NCBI RefSeq assembly: GCF_000519205.1
Contig: NZ_JAFB01000013.1
Location: 62,001-126,000, forward strand
DNA length: 64,000 nucleotides
Direction: 5' to 3'
Source: Amycolatopsis taiwanensis DSM 45107
Lineage (GTDB): Bacteria > Actinomycetota > Actinomycetes > Mycobacteriales > Pseudonocardiaceae
Below the pieces are notes generated by a model. That model searched no databases. It was not told the DNA's origin and saw only the letters and a list, made by a program, of their open reading frames with translations. How positions within the stretch are numbered: the first letter of the stretch is position 1; every line of letters begins with the position of its first letter. The position numbers were made by a program, and so were the translations under genes. This document shows, one piece after another, positions 7,121 to 15,889 of the stretch.

Positions 7121-9088
7121 GTGGAGTTGGCGGGTTTTACCGAAATCAAGCCTCTGGGTGAGGGCGGCTTCGGCCGGGTGGTGCTGGCGCGGCATGACGC
7201 GTCGGGCACCCCGGTCGCGATCAAATACCTGTTTCAGCAGCACCTGGCGGACCCGGCGCGGCTGGCCGAGTTCCGCCGGGAAGCACAGGTGCTGCAACGG
7301 GTCGCGAGCGCGCACATCAGCCGTCTGTACGAGTTCGTGGAAACTCCGGAGGGCGCGGCGATCGTGATGGAGGCCGTACGCGGCATCTCGCTCCGCGAGG
7401 TGCTCCGGGTCGACGGCAGGCTCGCCCCGGAGTCAGCGTTGGCCGTGCTGAAGGGTTCTCTGCTCGGGCTCGCCGATGCGCACCGGGTCGGCATCGTCCA
7501 CCGCGACTACAAGCCGGACAACGTGCTCGTCGGTCCGGACCGGGAGAGCAAGCTGGTGGACTTCGGCATCGCCGTGCTGGCCGGGGAGGCCGGCACGCCG
7601 GTCGGCACGCCCGCCTTCATGGCGCCGGAACAGTGGCAGGGCGGCCCCGCCACCGCCGCGACGGACGTCTATGCGGCCACCTGCGTGTTCTTCCTCAGCG
7701 TCACCGGCGCCCGGCCGTATGGCGGTGACGTCCCAACGCTGCGCGAGTGCCACGAACACGCTCCGGTCCCCGTCGAGCAGGTACCCGAGCCGGTACGGGC
7801 CCTCGTGGCGCGCGGGATGGCGAAGAACCCGGCCGGACGGCCGCCGGGCGCGGCGGAGTTCGTCGATGAACTGGAGGCCGCGGCGGTCCATGCTTACGGC
7901 GACGACTGGGAGGACCGCGGGCTACGGACGCTGGCCCAGCGCGCCAGCGTGCTGCTCGCCCTCACCCCGCTCGCCTTGCTGGGCGCGGGAACCGCCCTCG
8001 CGCCCGGCATCTCGGCCGGGCTGGGCGCGTCGGTCGGCACCGGTGCTTCGGTGGGTGCGTCCGTTGGCACGGGGGCGTCGGCGGGTGCGTCCGTTGGTAC
8101 GGGGGCATCAGTGGGCGCGTCAGTCGGGACGGGTGCTTCGGTTGGTGCGTCGGTCAGCACTGGGGCGTCGGTTGGTGCGTCGGTCGGCACCGGCGTCGCC
8201 GTCGGTACCGGCACCGTCGGCGCGGGTGCTTCGGTCGCAACGGGCGCCACCGTCGGCGCGACGCTCGGTGCCAAGGTCGCGACGATCATCGTGGCGGCCA
8301 TCGTCGCCGCAGGCGTGATCGCCGTGGTGGTGACCAACAGCGGCCCGGACGACCCGCCGCCGTTCGCCGCGCCGACCACCACGCCGCGGACCAACGCACC
8401 GGCGAGTCCAATGGCCGTGAACATCGGGACCCGGACCCAGAGTTCCGCGAGCCCCGGCTTCGACGTCAACGCCCAGTACGCCTACGTGTCCGGCCTCAGC
8501 GACCCCGCAGTACAGCAACGGGTGAACGCCGCGTTGATGGCGCCGCTCGACGACTGGATCTCATACGTGCGCGACGGCGTGACCGGCCCCGAGCCTGGCG
8601 GCGGAATTCCGGTTGTGCACAACGAAGTCCGGATCGACCGCCAGGACGCGAAGGTGCTGTCCGTGCGTTACTTGCTCACCGTCGATTCCGTCCAGTTCGG
8701 CAACCATGGCGCTGCCACGATCAAGACGGTCAATGTCGACCTCGCGAAGGGCATCGAGGCGACCGCCGGCGACGTGTTCGCCCTGCGCGACCAGTCGGCC
8801 ATGACCAGGCTGGAACAGCGGATCCTGGCGCACGCGCCGGACGGATACTGTGACGGGAGCCCGCCGATCGACGCCCAGCGCTCCCTCGAACCGGACGACC
8901 TCCAGCCGTATACGCCCGGTGGTTCGCCGGTGCTGCAGATCGAATTCACCGCAGACGGCGTGGAATTCGGTATCGTCGCGTCCGCCCTGGGGTATCCGAT
9001 GGCCTGCGATTACCGGGAGTTCACCGTCCCTTACCGGGAAGTGTCCGACCTGATGACACCCGAGGGCCGGGAGCTGCTGCCGGGGTAA
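7121..9088 (+). CDS. Membrane Ser/Thr protein kinase with extracellular DUF3298/RsiV-like domain
   Basis: A 655-residue eukaryotic-type kinase. The catalytic domain fills residues 5-255: glycine loop GEGGFGRV, Lys35 in VAIK, catalytic Asp129 in HRDYKPDN, DFG at 147-149 and APE at 168-170. A hydrophobic segment at 278-300 is followed by about 85 residues made only of Gly, Ala, Ser, Val and Thr in a 10-residue period. A membrane span follows at about 386-405. Residues 410-655 resemble the DUF3298/RsiV-type extracellular domain (conserved YPxACDYREF-like end). It should phosphorylate cytoplasmic proteins in response to an outside signal. The GTG at 7121 is the only sensible start, since the kinase fold begins at once; its ribosome binding site is weak. 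Confidence 0.88.
   Translation: MELAGFTEIKPLGEGGFGRVVLARHDASGTPVAIKYLFQQHLADPARLAEFRREAQVLQRVASAHISRLYEFVETPEGAAIVMEAVRGISLREVLRVDGRLAPESALAVLKGSLLGLADAHRVGIVHRDYKPDNVLVGPDRESKLVDFGIAVLAGEAGTPVGTPAFMAPEQWQGGPATAATDVYAATCVFFLSVTGARPYGGDVPTLRECHEHAPVPVEQVPEPVRALVARGMAKNPAGRPPGAAEFVDELEAAAVHAYGDDWEDRGLRTLAQRASVLLALTPLALLGAGTALAPGISAGLGASVGTGASVGASVGTGASAGASVGTGASVGASVGTGASVGASVSTGASVGASVGTGVAVGTGTVGAGASVATGATVGATLGAKVATIIVAAIVAAGVIAVVVTNSGPDDPPPFAAPTTTPRTNAPASPMAVNIGTRTQSSASPGFDVNAQYAYVSGLSDPAVQQRVNAALMAPLDDWISYVRDGVTGPEPGGGIPVVHNEVRIDRQDAKVLSVRYLLTVDSVQFGNHGAATIKTVNVDLAKGIEATAGDVFALRDQSAMTRLEQRILAHAPDGYCDGSPPIDAQRSLEPDDLQPYTPGGSPVLQIEFTADGVEFGIVASALGYPMACDYREFTVPYREVSDLMTPEGRELLPG
8021..8200 (+). 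repeat. 30-bp coding tandem repeat (VGASVGTGAS units)
   Basis: Within the kinase gene, residues 301-360 are six near-identical 10-residue units of the form VGASVGTGAS, encoded by 30-bp DNA repeats that drift only at third positions. They lie between two hydrophobic segments. The composition suggests a flexible or wall-spanning linker prone to copy-number change. Confidence 0.85.
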
Positions 9089-9367
9089 GTCTGTCCATTG
9101 TGGACACCGGAGGGATGACTACTCCGTTCGGTGGTTGGGAAACCCTGTGTGCAGAGCCGCTCAGCTTGCCCTCACCCGTTCGGCGGCGGGGTCGGGCTGA
9201 AGTCCGGTGACCGCTTATCGACCGGTCACCGACCGTTGGGCGCCGCCGATCGCAGGCCCGCGGCATACCCGGCGACCTGGCTGGCCGCCCCTGGTAATCA
9301 GTTCATGTGCCTCTTTTCACGAGGTGCGACGCAGGGGTAGGTAGGGCGCGAACAAGGAGGCGGACTC

Positions 9368-10000
9368 GTGGCGGCAACCCCAGGGCAAACCGGCGACGCG
9401 GTGGTGACGCGTCGTTCCTTCCCGACTCGTGTGGTGCCGCCCGTCGAACTCCCGGCGAGCACCTCGTTCCTGGCCGGCGAGGCGGCCACGCGACTCGGCT
9501 GGAACGGCGTGGTGCTGCCCGAGGTGACCATGCTGGGCCGGAAGGTGTGCGTGGTCGCGAAGCTCCGTACCGACGTGCACGCCGAGCGGATCGCGGTGGG
9601 CTTCGGCCCGGTGACCGACCGCGCCACCGTCGCGACCTGGACCTGGCCCGAGTTCGCGGTGCTGGCTCCGGAGCCGGCCGCGGAGATCGTCGGTGTGCTC
9701 GCGGTCGCGCGACACTGGCGCACCGCGATGGCTTCCGCCGTGCCCTTCGCCCGTTATGGCGATGCCGCGCTGGTGTTGCCCGCCTCGGCCGTGATGAGCC
9801 GTGACTACGTGGACAACTGCCTGCCCCGCGCGCGCGACTGCGGGATCGCCATCGTCTCGGCCGACGAGGACGCGGTGGTCACGCGGGATCTCGAAGGCGA
9901 GTCCGAGCGGCTCACGCTGCCGGAGGACGCGGTGTCCCGGTGGATGAACGAGATGGTGTACGAGCAACTGCTCGCGTCCTACGACCTGCCGGTGGCCTGA
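9368..10000 (+). CDS. Conserved hypothetical protein, 210 residues
   Basis: I do not recognise the function. The start is GTG 9368, set by AAGGAGGC at 9354-9361. The protein is soluble, without signal or membrane segments. It has an N-terminal half with mixed beta strands (NGVVLPEVTMLGRKVCVVAKL) and a C-terminal helical tail. A segment around DYVDNCLPRARDCGIAIVSADED resembles a three-layer alpha/beta unit. It stands alone, followed by a good terminator, and faces the oxidase gene convergently. The 279 bp upstream (9089-9367) contain no other gene I can see. Confidence 0.72.
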   Translation: MAATPGQTGDAVVTRRSFPTRVVPPVELPASTSFLAGEAATRLGWNGVVLPEVTMLGRKVCVVAKLRTDVHAERIAVGFGPVTDRATVATWTWPEFAVLAPEPAAEIVGVLAVARHWRTAMASAVPFARYGDAALVLPASAVMSRDYVDNCLPRARDCGIAIVSADEDAVVTRDLEGESERLTLPEDAVSRWMNEMVYEQLLASYDLPVA

Positions 10001-10015
10001 TCACGCCGATCAGGC
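9995..10015 (+). terminator. Inverted repeat terminator after the 9368 gene
   Basis: A perfect 8-bp stem, GCCTGATC and GATCAGGC, with the 5-nt loop ACGCC overlaps the stop codon of the upstream gene and is followed by GGTGTTTC. It sits between convergent genes and may serve both strands. Confidence 0.6.
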
Positions 10016-10097
10016 GGTGTTTCAAAGCGCACGCGAGGCCTCCGGCGCGCGTGCCCGTGGTCACCCCGGGCGGAAACAGGGACTTACCAGGCACGCT

Positions 10098-11411
10098 CTA
10101 ACCCGTGGTGACCGGGCCGAGAACCCGGTCCACATAGGGGTTTGTGAAAACGCCCGCCGGATCGACCTCGGCGCGCACCCGCCGGAAGTCGTCGAAGCGC
10201 GGGTAGAGCTTGGCCAGTGCGGCGGCGTCCAGGTCGTGCATCTTGCCCCAGTGCGGCCGGCCGCCCACCTCGGCGACGATCGCGGCGAAGGAGGCGAAGT
10301 ACTCGCGGTAGGGCATTCCGACGAACTGGTGGATGGCCAGGTACGCCGAGTCCCGGCCGTGCGCGGTGGACAGCCAGATGTCGTCGGCCGCGGCGACCCG
10401 CACCTCCACCGGGAAGGCCACCGGGTTCTCCAGCCGCGGCACCAACGCGCGCAGTTCGCGGAACACATGGGGCAGCGTCTCGCGCGGGATCGCGTACTCG
10501 GATTCGACGAAGCGGACTCCGCGATGCGTCACGAAAACCCGGTGGGACAGGTCGCTGTACTCCCGGGCCGAAAGCACGGCCGAGGCGAACCGGCCGAGCG
10601 GCTGGACCAAACGCGGCACGGCGCGACCCAGCCGGCACAGGGCGCCGAACGCGACGTTCTCCATGATCTCGTATTCGAAGAACTGCTTGGCCCGGCTCAA
10701 CGGCCGGCGCGTGGTTCCGGCCGGTTCCCGGTTGTTTCGTTTGACCAGCGCGTTTTTGCCGTACGGGAACCAGTAGAACTCGAAATGATCGTTCTGTGCG
10801 GCGGACTCGTCGAACCCTTCCAGCACCTGTTCCAGCGGCTCCGGCCGTTCCTGGGCCGACACCACGAACGACGGTTCACACCGCAGCGTCACGTGTGAGA
10901 TGACGCCGAGTGCGCCGAGGCCGACGCGGGCCGCCTGGAACAGGTCGGGCCGGACCTCCGCCGAGCAGGTGACCGTGGAGCCGTCGGCGAGCACGAGTTC
11001 GAGCCGTTCGATCTGCGTCGAGAGGCCGCCGAAGCGGGCCCCGGTGCCGTGTGTGCCGGTCGAGACCGCGCCCGCAATCGTTTGCGCGTCGATGTCGCCG
11101 AGGTTGGTCATGGCCAGGCCGAGCGCGTCGAGTTCGGCGTTGAGCCGGTGGAGGGGGGTGCCCGAGCGCACCGTGACCAGGTTGGCGTCGATGTCCACCG
11201 ATTCGATGCCGGTCCAGTGGGTGAGGTCGAGCGCGTCCGAGTCGGCGACCGCGATCGGCGTGAACGAGTGGCCGCTGCCCCGGGCCCGCACCCGGCGGCC
11301 CGCCTTGGCCGCGCCGGCCACCACTTCGGCCAGTTCGGCGACGCTGCGGGGCGTGTGCACCCGCCGCGGGTCGGCGCTCGCCGTGCCCGCCCAGTTGGTC
11401 CATCCGCTCAT
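10098..11411 (-). CDS. FAD-linked oxidase, D-arabinono-1,4-lactone/L-gulonolactone oxidase type
   Basis: A 437-residue flavoprotein of the aldonolactone oxidase family. The FAD-binding region has ARGSGHSF, where His48 is in the position that binds FAD covalently in related alditol oxidases, and GAVSTGTHGTG further on. The C-terminal half matches the ALO domain, ending in HWGKMHDLDAA, a common substrate-side motif. Expected reaction: oxidation of an aldonolactone or polyol with O2 giving H2O2. The start ATG 11411 precedes the aldolase/deaminase gene in divergent orientation with about 106 bp between, and I recall such pairings as common in actinobacteria, which suggests a shared pathway (inference). 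Confidence 0.88.
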   Translation of the reverse strand: MSGWTNWAGTASADPRRVHTPRSVAELAEVVAGAAKAGRRVRARGSGHSFTPIAVADSDALDLTHWTGIESVDIDANLVTVRSGTPLHRLNAELDALGLAMTNLGDIDAQTIAGAVSTGTHGTGARFGGLSTQIERLELVLADGSTVTCSAEVRPDLFQAARVGLGALGVISHVTLRCEPSFVVSAQERPEPLEQVLEGFDESAAQNDHFEFYWFPYGKNALVKRNNREPAGTTRRPLSRAKQFFEYEIMENVAFGALCRLGRAVPRLVQPLGRFASAVLSAREYSDLSHRVFVTHRGVRFVESEYAIPRETLPHVFRELRALVPRLENPVAFPVEVRVAAADDIWLSTAHGRDSAYLAIHQFVGMPYREYFASFAAIVAEVGGRPHWGKMHDLDAAALAKLYPRFDDFRRVRAEVDPAGVFTNPYVDRVLGPVTTG

Positions 11412-11517
11412 GGTTCGTTCGCACCCCGTCGACGTAGGAGGGCTGTTTCAAAACGCGACCAGCACAGTAAGTGAATGATATTCGCGTTTGCTCGGGCCTT
11501 GCCGTACCGTACCCCGT

Positions 11518-12699
11518 ATGACCACGTCAAACGCCTACGATCTGGCGACGAAGGATCTTGATCCGCCGCTCGCCGTGATCGACCTGGCGGCGTTTGACGC
11601 CAACGCCGAGGACCTCCTGCGGCGGGCGGCAGGCCGGCCGATCCGCGTGGCCAGCAAGTCCGTGCGGTGCCGTCACCTGCTGGAACGGGTGCTCGCCCTA
11701 CCCGGTTTCCGTGGGTTGATGTGCTATTCGCTGCCCGAGGCGCTGTGGCACGCCGAACTCGGCACCAGCGACGACATCCTGGTGGCCTATCCGAGCGTGG
11801 ACTACGGCGCGCTGCGCGCTCTGGCGGCCGACGAGCGGGCTCGCGAGTCGATCACCATCATGATCGATTCGACCGATCATCTGGACGCCGTGGACGCCGC
11901 GGCCGGCCACGACCACCCCGAGATCCGCGTCTGCCTGGAAGTCGACGCCTCCTGGCGGCCGATGCGGGCGCTGCACGTCGGCACCCGGCGGTCTCCGGTG
12001 TTCACCGCGCGACAGGCCGCCGACCTGACCCGGAAAGTCATGGCGCGCAAGGGTTTCCGGCTGGTCGGCCTGATGGCCTACGAGGGGCAGATCGCCGGGG
12101 TTCCGGACCGCACCGGCCGGTTCACCGATCGCGCCGTGCGCTGGATGCAGCAACGTTCGGCCGCCGAACTGGCGCAGCGCCGGGCCGAGGCGGTGCGCCG
12201 GGTGCGGGCGATCGCCGACCTGGAGTTCGTCAACGGCGGAGGCTCGGGCAGCGTCGAGATCACCCGGGCCGAGTCCGCGGTGACCGAGATCGCCGCCGGT
12301 TCCGCGTTGATCGGATCCACGCTCTTCGACGGCTACACGCGGTTCCGGCCGCAGCCCGCCGCGTTCTTCGCGCTGCCGGTTGTCCACAAGCCCACCCGCG
12401 ACATCGCCACCCTGTTCGCCGGCGGCTACCTCGCCTCTGGGCCGCCGTCGGCGTCCCGGCTGCCGTCCCCCTGCCTGCCGGCGGGACTGCGGCTGGTCAA
12501 CCTCGAGGGAGCCGGTGAGGTACAAACCCCGGTCACCGGAAAACCAGCCCGTGACCTGCGGATCGGCGATCGGGTGTGGTTCCGTCACGCGAAGGCGGGG
12601 GAACTGGCCGAGCGGTTCGACGACTACCACATCGTGGTCGACAACCGGGTCGAACGGACGGTCCCGACCTACCGCGGCGAGGCACGCAACTTCGGCTGA
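11518..12699 (+). CDS. PLP-dependent amino acid deaminase/aldolase, alanine racemase-like fold
   Basis: A 393-residue protein of the D-threonine aldolase/D-serine dehydratase family (N-terminal alanine-racemase-like barrel, C-terminal beta domain). The PLP lysine is likely Lys47 in VASKSVR. The phosphate-binding glycine region is NGGGSGSVE and the C-terminus shows the metal-binding-type end (DDYHIVVDNR) close to that of D-threonine aldolases. The start ATG 11518 has no clear ribosome binding site; a leaderless message is possible. Substrate (D-amino acid, beta-hydroxy amino acid) cannot be fixed from sequence. It is divergent from the aldonolactone oxidase. Confidence 0.85.
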   Translation: MTTSNAYDLATKDLDPPLAVIDLAAFDANAEDLLRRAAGRPIRVASKSVRCRHLLERVLALPGFRGLMCYSLPEALWHAELGTSDDILVAYPSVDYGALRALAADERARESITIMIDSTDHLDAVDAAAGHDHPEIRVCLEVDASWRPMRALHVGTRRSPVFTARQAADLTRKVMARKGFRLVGLMAYEGQIAGVPDRTGRFTDRAVRWMQQRSAAELAQRRAEAVRRVRAIADLEFVNGGGSGSVEITRAESAVTEIAAGSALIGSTLFDGYTRFRPQPAAFFALPVVHKPTRDIATLFAGGYLASGPPSASRLPSPCLPAGLRLVNLEGAGEVQTPVTGKPARDLRIGDRVWFRHAKAGELAERFDDYHIVVDNRVERTVPTYRGEARNFG

Positions 12700-12856
12700 C
12701 CGCGCGGTATTCGCACGCCGCGCACCTGACGCTGCGCGGCGCGCGAACTATCGGCGCGTGAGCCAGACCGACTCTCCATCACCCGCCGGCATCGCGCGGG
12801 AATGGCCGCGTCCTGCTCATAGCGCGCGCATGGTCGCTCCGGGCCTTACCGGATCG

Positions 12857-13408
12857 TCACAGATTGGCGCGCAGAGCCGCCGCGAACTGTCGTCCCGGCT
12901 CCGGGTCGACGTCGAAGCGCTCGGCGTAACCTTCGTGGATTTCCTCCCACTGCTTGTGTGCTTCTTCTTCGGAGAGGTCCTCGCCCGCGAGAAGAGAGTC
13001 GAGCCGGAAGAGGTAGGTCTGCCAACCGGTCGCAGTCTGGGCCGAGAGCCGGCGGTCGTCGATGACGTGGGTAAAGACCAACCGGCAGCCGCCTTCGTGC
13101 TCGGACAGCTCGAAGCGTTGCAGTTGGCCGGCGTAGGTCCAAGCGAGGAGATGCGGCGGATCGACCTCGGTCACCTCGAGGGTCGCGCCGCCGGCCTCGA
13201 AGGTCTCACCCGTCGCCGGTGTCCAGTCGACGACTGCCGGAAACCAGCGGGCAAGTTCTGCCGGCTCGCTGACCGCCCGCCACACGCGCTCGACCGGGAA
13301 AGCAAGAGTGCGTTCGAAGCGCAGTGCCAGGCGACCGTCGATCGTTTCCAGGGTTCCGTCGAGCACGGGTTCTCCTTCGGGTGTCGTTTCCGGGGTTGGG
13401 TCGATCAT
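12857..13408 (-). CDS. SRPBCC/AHSA1 domain protein
   Basis: A 183-residue START-like protein of the AHSA1 (activator of Hsp90 ATPase homologue) family. The core starts with LRFERTLAFPVERVWRAV and contains LARWFPAVVDW and LLAWTYAG, followed by a C-terminal helix (TGWQTYLFRLDSLL). These bind hydrophobic ligands; the ligand here is unknown. ATG 13408 overlaps the stop of the ArsR gene (ATGA) and has GAAGGAG upstream, so the two genes are translationally coupled. The pairing of an ArsR regulator with AHSA1 is very common in actinobacteria, where the regulator controls its own operon. Confidence 0.9.
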   Translation of the reverse strand: MIDPTPETTPEGEPVLDGTLETIDGRLALRFERTLAFPVERVWRAVSEPAELARWFPAVVDWTPATGETFEAGGATLEVTEVDPPHLLAWTYAGQLQRFELSEHEGGCRLVFTHVIDDRRLSAQTATGWQTYLFRLDSLLAGEDLSEEEAHKQWEEIHEGYAERFDVDPEPGRQFAAALRANL

Positions 13409-13707
13409 GGGTTCTCCTTCAAATGTTGTTCGAGGGCGTCGAGGTGTCTCGACCAGAACACGCGGTAGGGCGCCAGCCACTGGTCGACCTCGGCGAGCGG
13501 TCCCGGGCGCAGCGCGTACAGACGCTGCCTGCCGTCCGCGCGAACCACGACCAGTCCGGCCTCGCGCAACACCTTGAGGTGCTTGGACACGCCGGGCTGG
13601 CTGAGCTCGAGGCGACTCACCAGCTCTCCGGCGGGCGATTCGCCCGCACGCAGCAGATCGAGAATCTGTCTGCGGTGCGGCTCGGCCAAGGCGGCGTAAG
13701 TGCTCAC
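13405..13707 (-). CDS. ArsR-family winged-helix repressor
   Basis: A 100-residue ArsR/SmtB-type regulator: EPHRRQILDLL, a helix-turn-helix with LELSQPGVSKHLKVL, and the wing GLVVVRADGRQRLYAL. No metal-binding cysteines are seen, so this is the non-metal subgroup that accompanies AHSA1 genes. The start is GTG 13707, with a purine-rich AGAAGGGA about 12 bases upstream. It probably represses its own operon through the inverted repeat at 13752-13767. Confidence 0.9.
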   Translation of the reverse strand: MSTYAALAEPHRRQILDLLRAGESPAGELVSRLELSQPGVSKHLKVLREAGLVVVRADGRQRLYALRPGPLAEVDQWLAPYRVFWSRHLDALEQHLKENP

Positions 13708-13746
13708 CAGGCCACCATCCCTTCTCTTGGCTTGTGCACTCCGGAA

Positions 13747-13774
13747 TTTATATTACCAAGTGGAAATATGACAA
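13747..13774 (-). promoter_or_regulatory. Promoter and operator of the ArsR/AHSA1 operon
   Basis: On the minus strand TTGTCA (13774-13769) and TATAAA (13752-13747) are separated by 16 bases, a good SigA-like promoter 40 bp before the ArsR start. The spacer is an inverted repeat, ATT-N-CCA-NN-TGG-N-AAT, at 13752-13767, so a bound dimer would block the polymerase directly. Confidence 0.6.
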
Positions 13775-13835
13775 CCATGACCAACAACCACGGCGGCGAT
13801 GGCAGCCGGCCGCAGTTATCGGAGTTCTGGGCGGA

Positions 13836-14459
13836 TCACTCGCCGAGCCGGTTGGCCAGGTAACCCTTGACCAGGGATTTGGTCTCGACGACGACCTCCG
13901 GGTCGCCCTGGGGGTCGCGGGCGAAGGCGAACTTCAGCAAGGCGTCCGCGGCCTCGATCGCCACGGCCATCACCAGCGACAGGCGGTCGCCCGGGTTTGC
14001 CACGTAGTGGCGCACCAGTTCCGCCAGCGAGTCGGCGATGACGCGGTTGTTGTCGCGGCTCTCGTCGAGGAGCTGCCGGTCGACGACGTCACCGAAGTGC
14101 ACCCTGGAAAAACCCGGCACCGACCGGTGCATGTGGAGATAGATGTCGAGCACGGAATCGACCACGTCCCACCAGTGCCCAGGATCTTCCCTCGCGAGCC
14201 GCTCACCGACCTCGGTCAGAAATCGGTCGACGTTACGCTGCGTGAGCGCTCGCACGACCGCGCGCTTGTCCGGAAAGAACTGATAAAGGGACCCGACGGC
14301 GACTCCCGCCCGCTTGGCGATCAGGGTCGTGGTCAACGCGTCATAGCCGATTTCGTCGATCAGTTGGGCGCTCGCGTCCAGCATCAACTCGACCCGTTTG
14401 GCGCTGCGCTGCTGCACGGGCTGTCGCCGTAGCGGGGTAGTCGCCTGAGGATCGGACAC
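13836..14459 (-). CDS. TetR-family transcriptional regulator
   Basis: A 207-residue TetR/AcrR protein. The N-terminal DNA-binding domain is complete (RVELMLDASAQLIDEIGYD, then IAKRAGVAVGSLYQFFPDKRAVV). The C-terminal helical domain binds an unknown ligand. It starts at GTG 14459 with GAAGGAG just upstream. It is divergent from the beta-glucosidase/MFS operon with 123 bp between, so it likely controls that operon. Confidence 0.92.
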   Translation of the reverse strand: MSDPQATTPLRRQPVQQRSAKRVELMLDASAQLIDEIGYDALTTTLIAKRAGVAVGSLYQFFPDKRAVVRALTQRNVDRFLTEVGERLAREDPGHWWDVVDSVLDIYLHMHRSVPGFSRVHFGDVVDRQLLDESRDNNRVIADSLAELVRHYVANPGDRLSLVMAVAIEAADALLKFAFARDPQGDPEVVVETKSLVKGYLANRLGE

Positions 14460-14540
14460 GCAGGTCTCCTTCGAGTGCTCTGATCTGCGACTTTAGCGCG
14501 CCGAAACGCTTCCGTACGGGTGAGGCAACGAGCTATTGTA

Positions 14541-14553
14541 TGAGAAATTTTCA
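14541..14553. promoter_or_regulatory. Near-palindrome between TetR and beta-glucosidase genes
   Basis: TGAGAAATTTTCA at 14541-14553 is symmetrical apart from one base pair, and lies just before the GGAAGGAG of the glucosidase gene. It is a candidate TetR operator or overlaps the promoter (TATTGT at about 14535). Confidence 0.35.
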
Positions 14554-14582
14554 CGTTTTTGCTGGAAGGAGATCGGCCAGCA

Positions 14583-15854
14583 GTGACGAATTCGATCTTT
14601 CCGCCGGAGTTCCTCTGGGGCGTGGCGACCTCGGCGTTCCAGATCGAGGGTGCCATCCGGGAGGACGGCCGGGGCTCCTCCATCTGGGACACGTTCGGGA
14701 CATCCGCGGAAATCGCCTGCGATCATTACCATCGGTATCACGAGGACGTCACCCTGATGGCGGAACTGGGCGTCGGGGCGTACCGGATGTCGGTGGCCTG
14801 GCCGAGAATCCAGCCGGACGGACGCGGGGCGCCCAACCCTCGGGGAATTGCCTTTTATGACCGGTTGCTCGACGCGGTGTGCGCCGCCGGAATCGCTCCG
14901 GTCGTCACGGTCTACCACTGGGATACGCCGCAGGCGCTCGAAGATGCCGGCGGCTGGCTGGCCCGGGACACCGCGGAGCGCTTCGCCGAGTACGCCGCGA
15001 TCCTCGGCGCGCATTTCGCGGACCGGGTGAAAATGTGGATTCCGATCAACGAGCCGATGGTCACCACCATTTACGGTTACGCGATCGGCGAATACGCTCC
15101 GGGCAAGACGCTGCTGCTCGATGCCATACCCACCGCACATCACCAGAATCTCGCGCACGGCCTGGCCGTGCAGGCGCTGCGCGCGGCGGGCGCCCGCAGC
15201 ATCGGCACGGCCAACCACCATGCGCCGATCTGGCCTGCCAGCGACAGCGCCGCCGATCGCGCCGCCGGGGTGTGGCTCGACGCCCTGCTGAACCGGCTTT
15301 TCGCGGATCCCGTTCTGCTCGGCGAATACCCGCGAGAAATCGCCCCGCACCTGCCCGAGGGCCACGCAGAAGATTTGCCGGTCATCGCCCAGCCGCTCGA
15401 TTTCTACGGTGTCAATTTCTACGAACCGCAGGGCGCCGCCGCGCCGGGGCCGGGTAACCCGCTGCCCTTCGAACTCCGCGAGATCGACGGATTTCCCAAG
15501 ACCACCAACGGTTCCGTAATCGTGCCGGATGCCATGCGCGAGTTGCTCGTCGGTTTCCGGGAGCGTTACCGGGAAAAGTTGCCGCCGATCTACATCACCG
15601 AAAACGGTTGCAGCTTCGACGGCATAAACGACGCCGAACGGATCGATTTCCTCGATCGGCACCTGCATGCGATGCGCTCGGCGATGGACGCGGGAGTGGA
15701 CGTGCGCGGCTATTTCGTCTGGTCGCTGCTGGACAATTTCGAATGGTCCCAGGGCTATCGTCCGCGTTTCGGGCTGGTGCACGTCGACTACGCGACCCAG
15801 CGGCGCACGCCCAAGGATTCCTTCACCTGGTATCAGAAACTGGTCAAACCATGA
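14583..15854 (+). CDS. Beta-glucosidase, glycoside hydrolase family 1
   Basis: A 423-residue GH1 enzyme, cytosolic, hydrolysing a beta-glucoside or related disaccharide. Family signature FLWGVATSAFQIEGA is at the N-terminus. The acid/base Glu157 is in INEPMV and the nucleophile Glu340 in YITENGC, and the aglycone-side WSLLDNFEW motif is near the end. I start it at GTG 14583 because GGAAGGAG is at 14566-14573; an upstream ATG at 14559 precedes that site. It is followed by a sugar-type MFS gene through a 12-codon linking frame, so uptake and hydrolysis are probably coupled. Confidence 0.94.
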   Translation: MTNSIFPPEFLWGVATSAFQIEGAIREDGRGSSIWDTFGTSAEIACDHYHRYHEDVTLMAELGVGAYRMSVAWPRIQPDGRGAPNPRGIAFYDRLLDAVCAAGIAPVVTVYHWDTPQALEDAGGWLARDTAERFAEYAAILGAHFADRVKMWIPINEPMVTTIYGYAIGEYAPGKTLLLDAIPTAHHQNLAHGLAVQALRAAGARSIGTANHHAPIWPASDSAADRAAGVWLDALLNRLFADPVLLGEYPREIAPHLPEGHAEDLPVIAQPLDFYGVNFYEPQGAAAPGPGNPLPFELREIDGFPKTTNGSVIVPDAMRELLVGFRERYREKLPPIYITENGCSFDGINDAERIDFLDRHLHAMRSAMDAGVDVRGYFVWSLLDNFEWSQGYRPRFGLVHVDYATQRRTPKDSFTWYQKLVKP

Positions 15855-15889
15855 GGGGCGCGCGCAAGGCCGCGAGGGAACAGCAGTGA
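15851..15889 (+). CDS. 12-residue linking open frame between bgl and MFS genes
   Basis: ATG 15851 overlaps the glucosidase stop (ATGA). Its TGA at 15887-15889 overlaps the GTG start of the MFS gene (GTGA). The peptide would be MRGARKAAREQQ. It is probably a translation relay and not a functional product; it could be chance. Confidence 0.3.
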   Translation: MRGARKAAREQQ

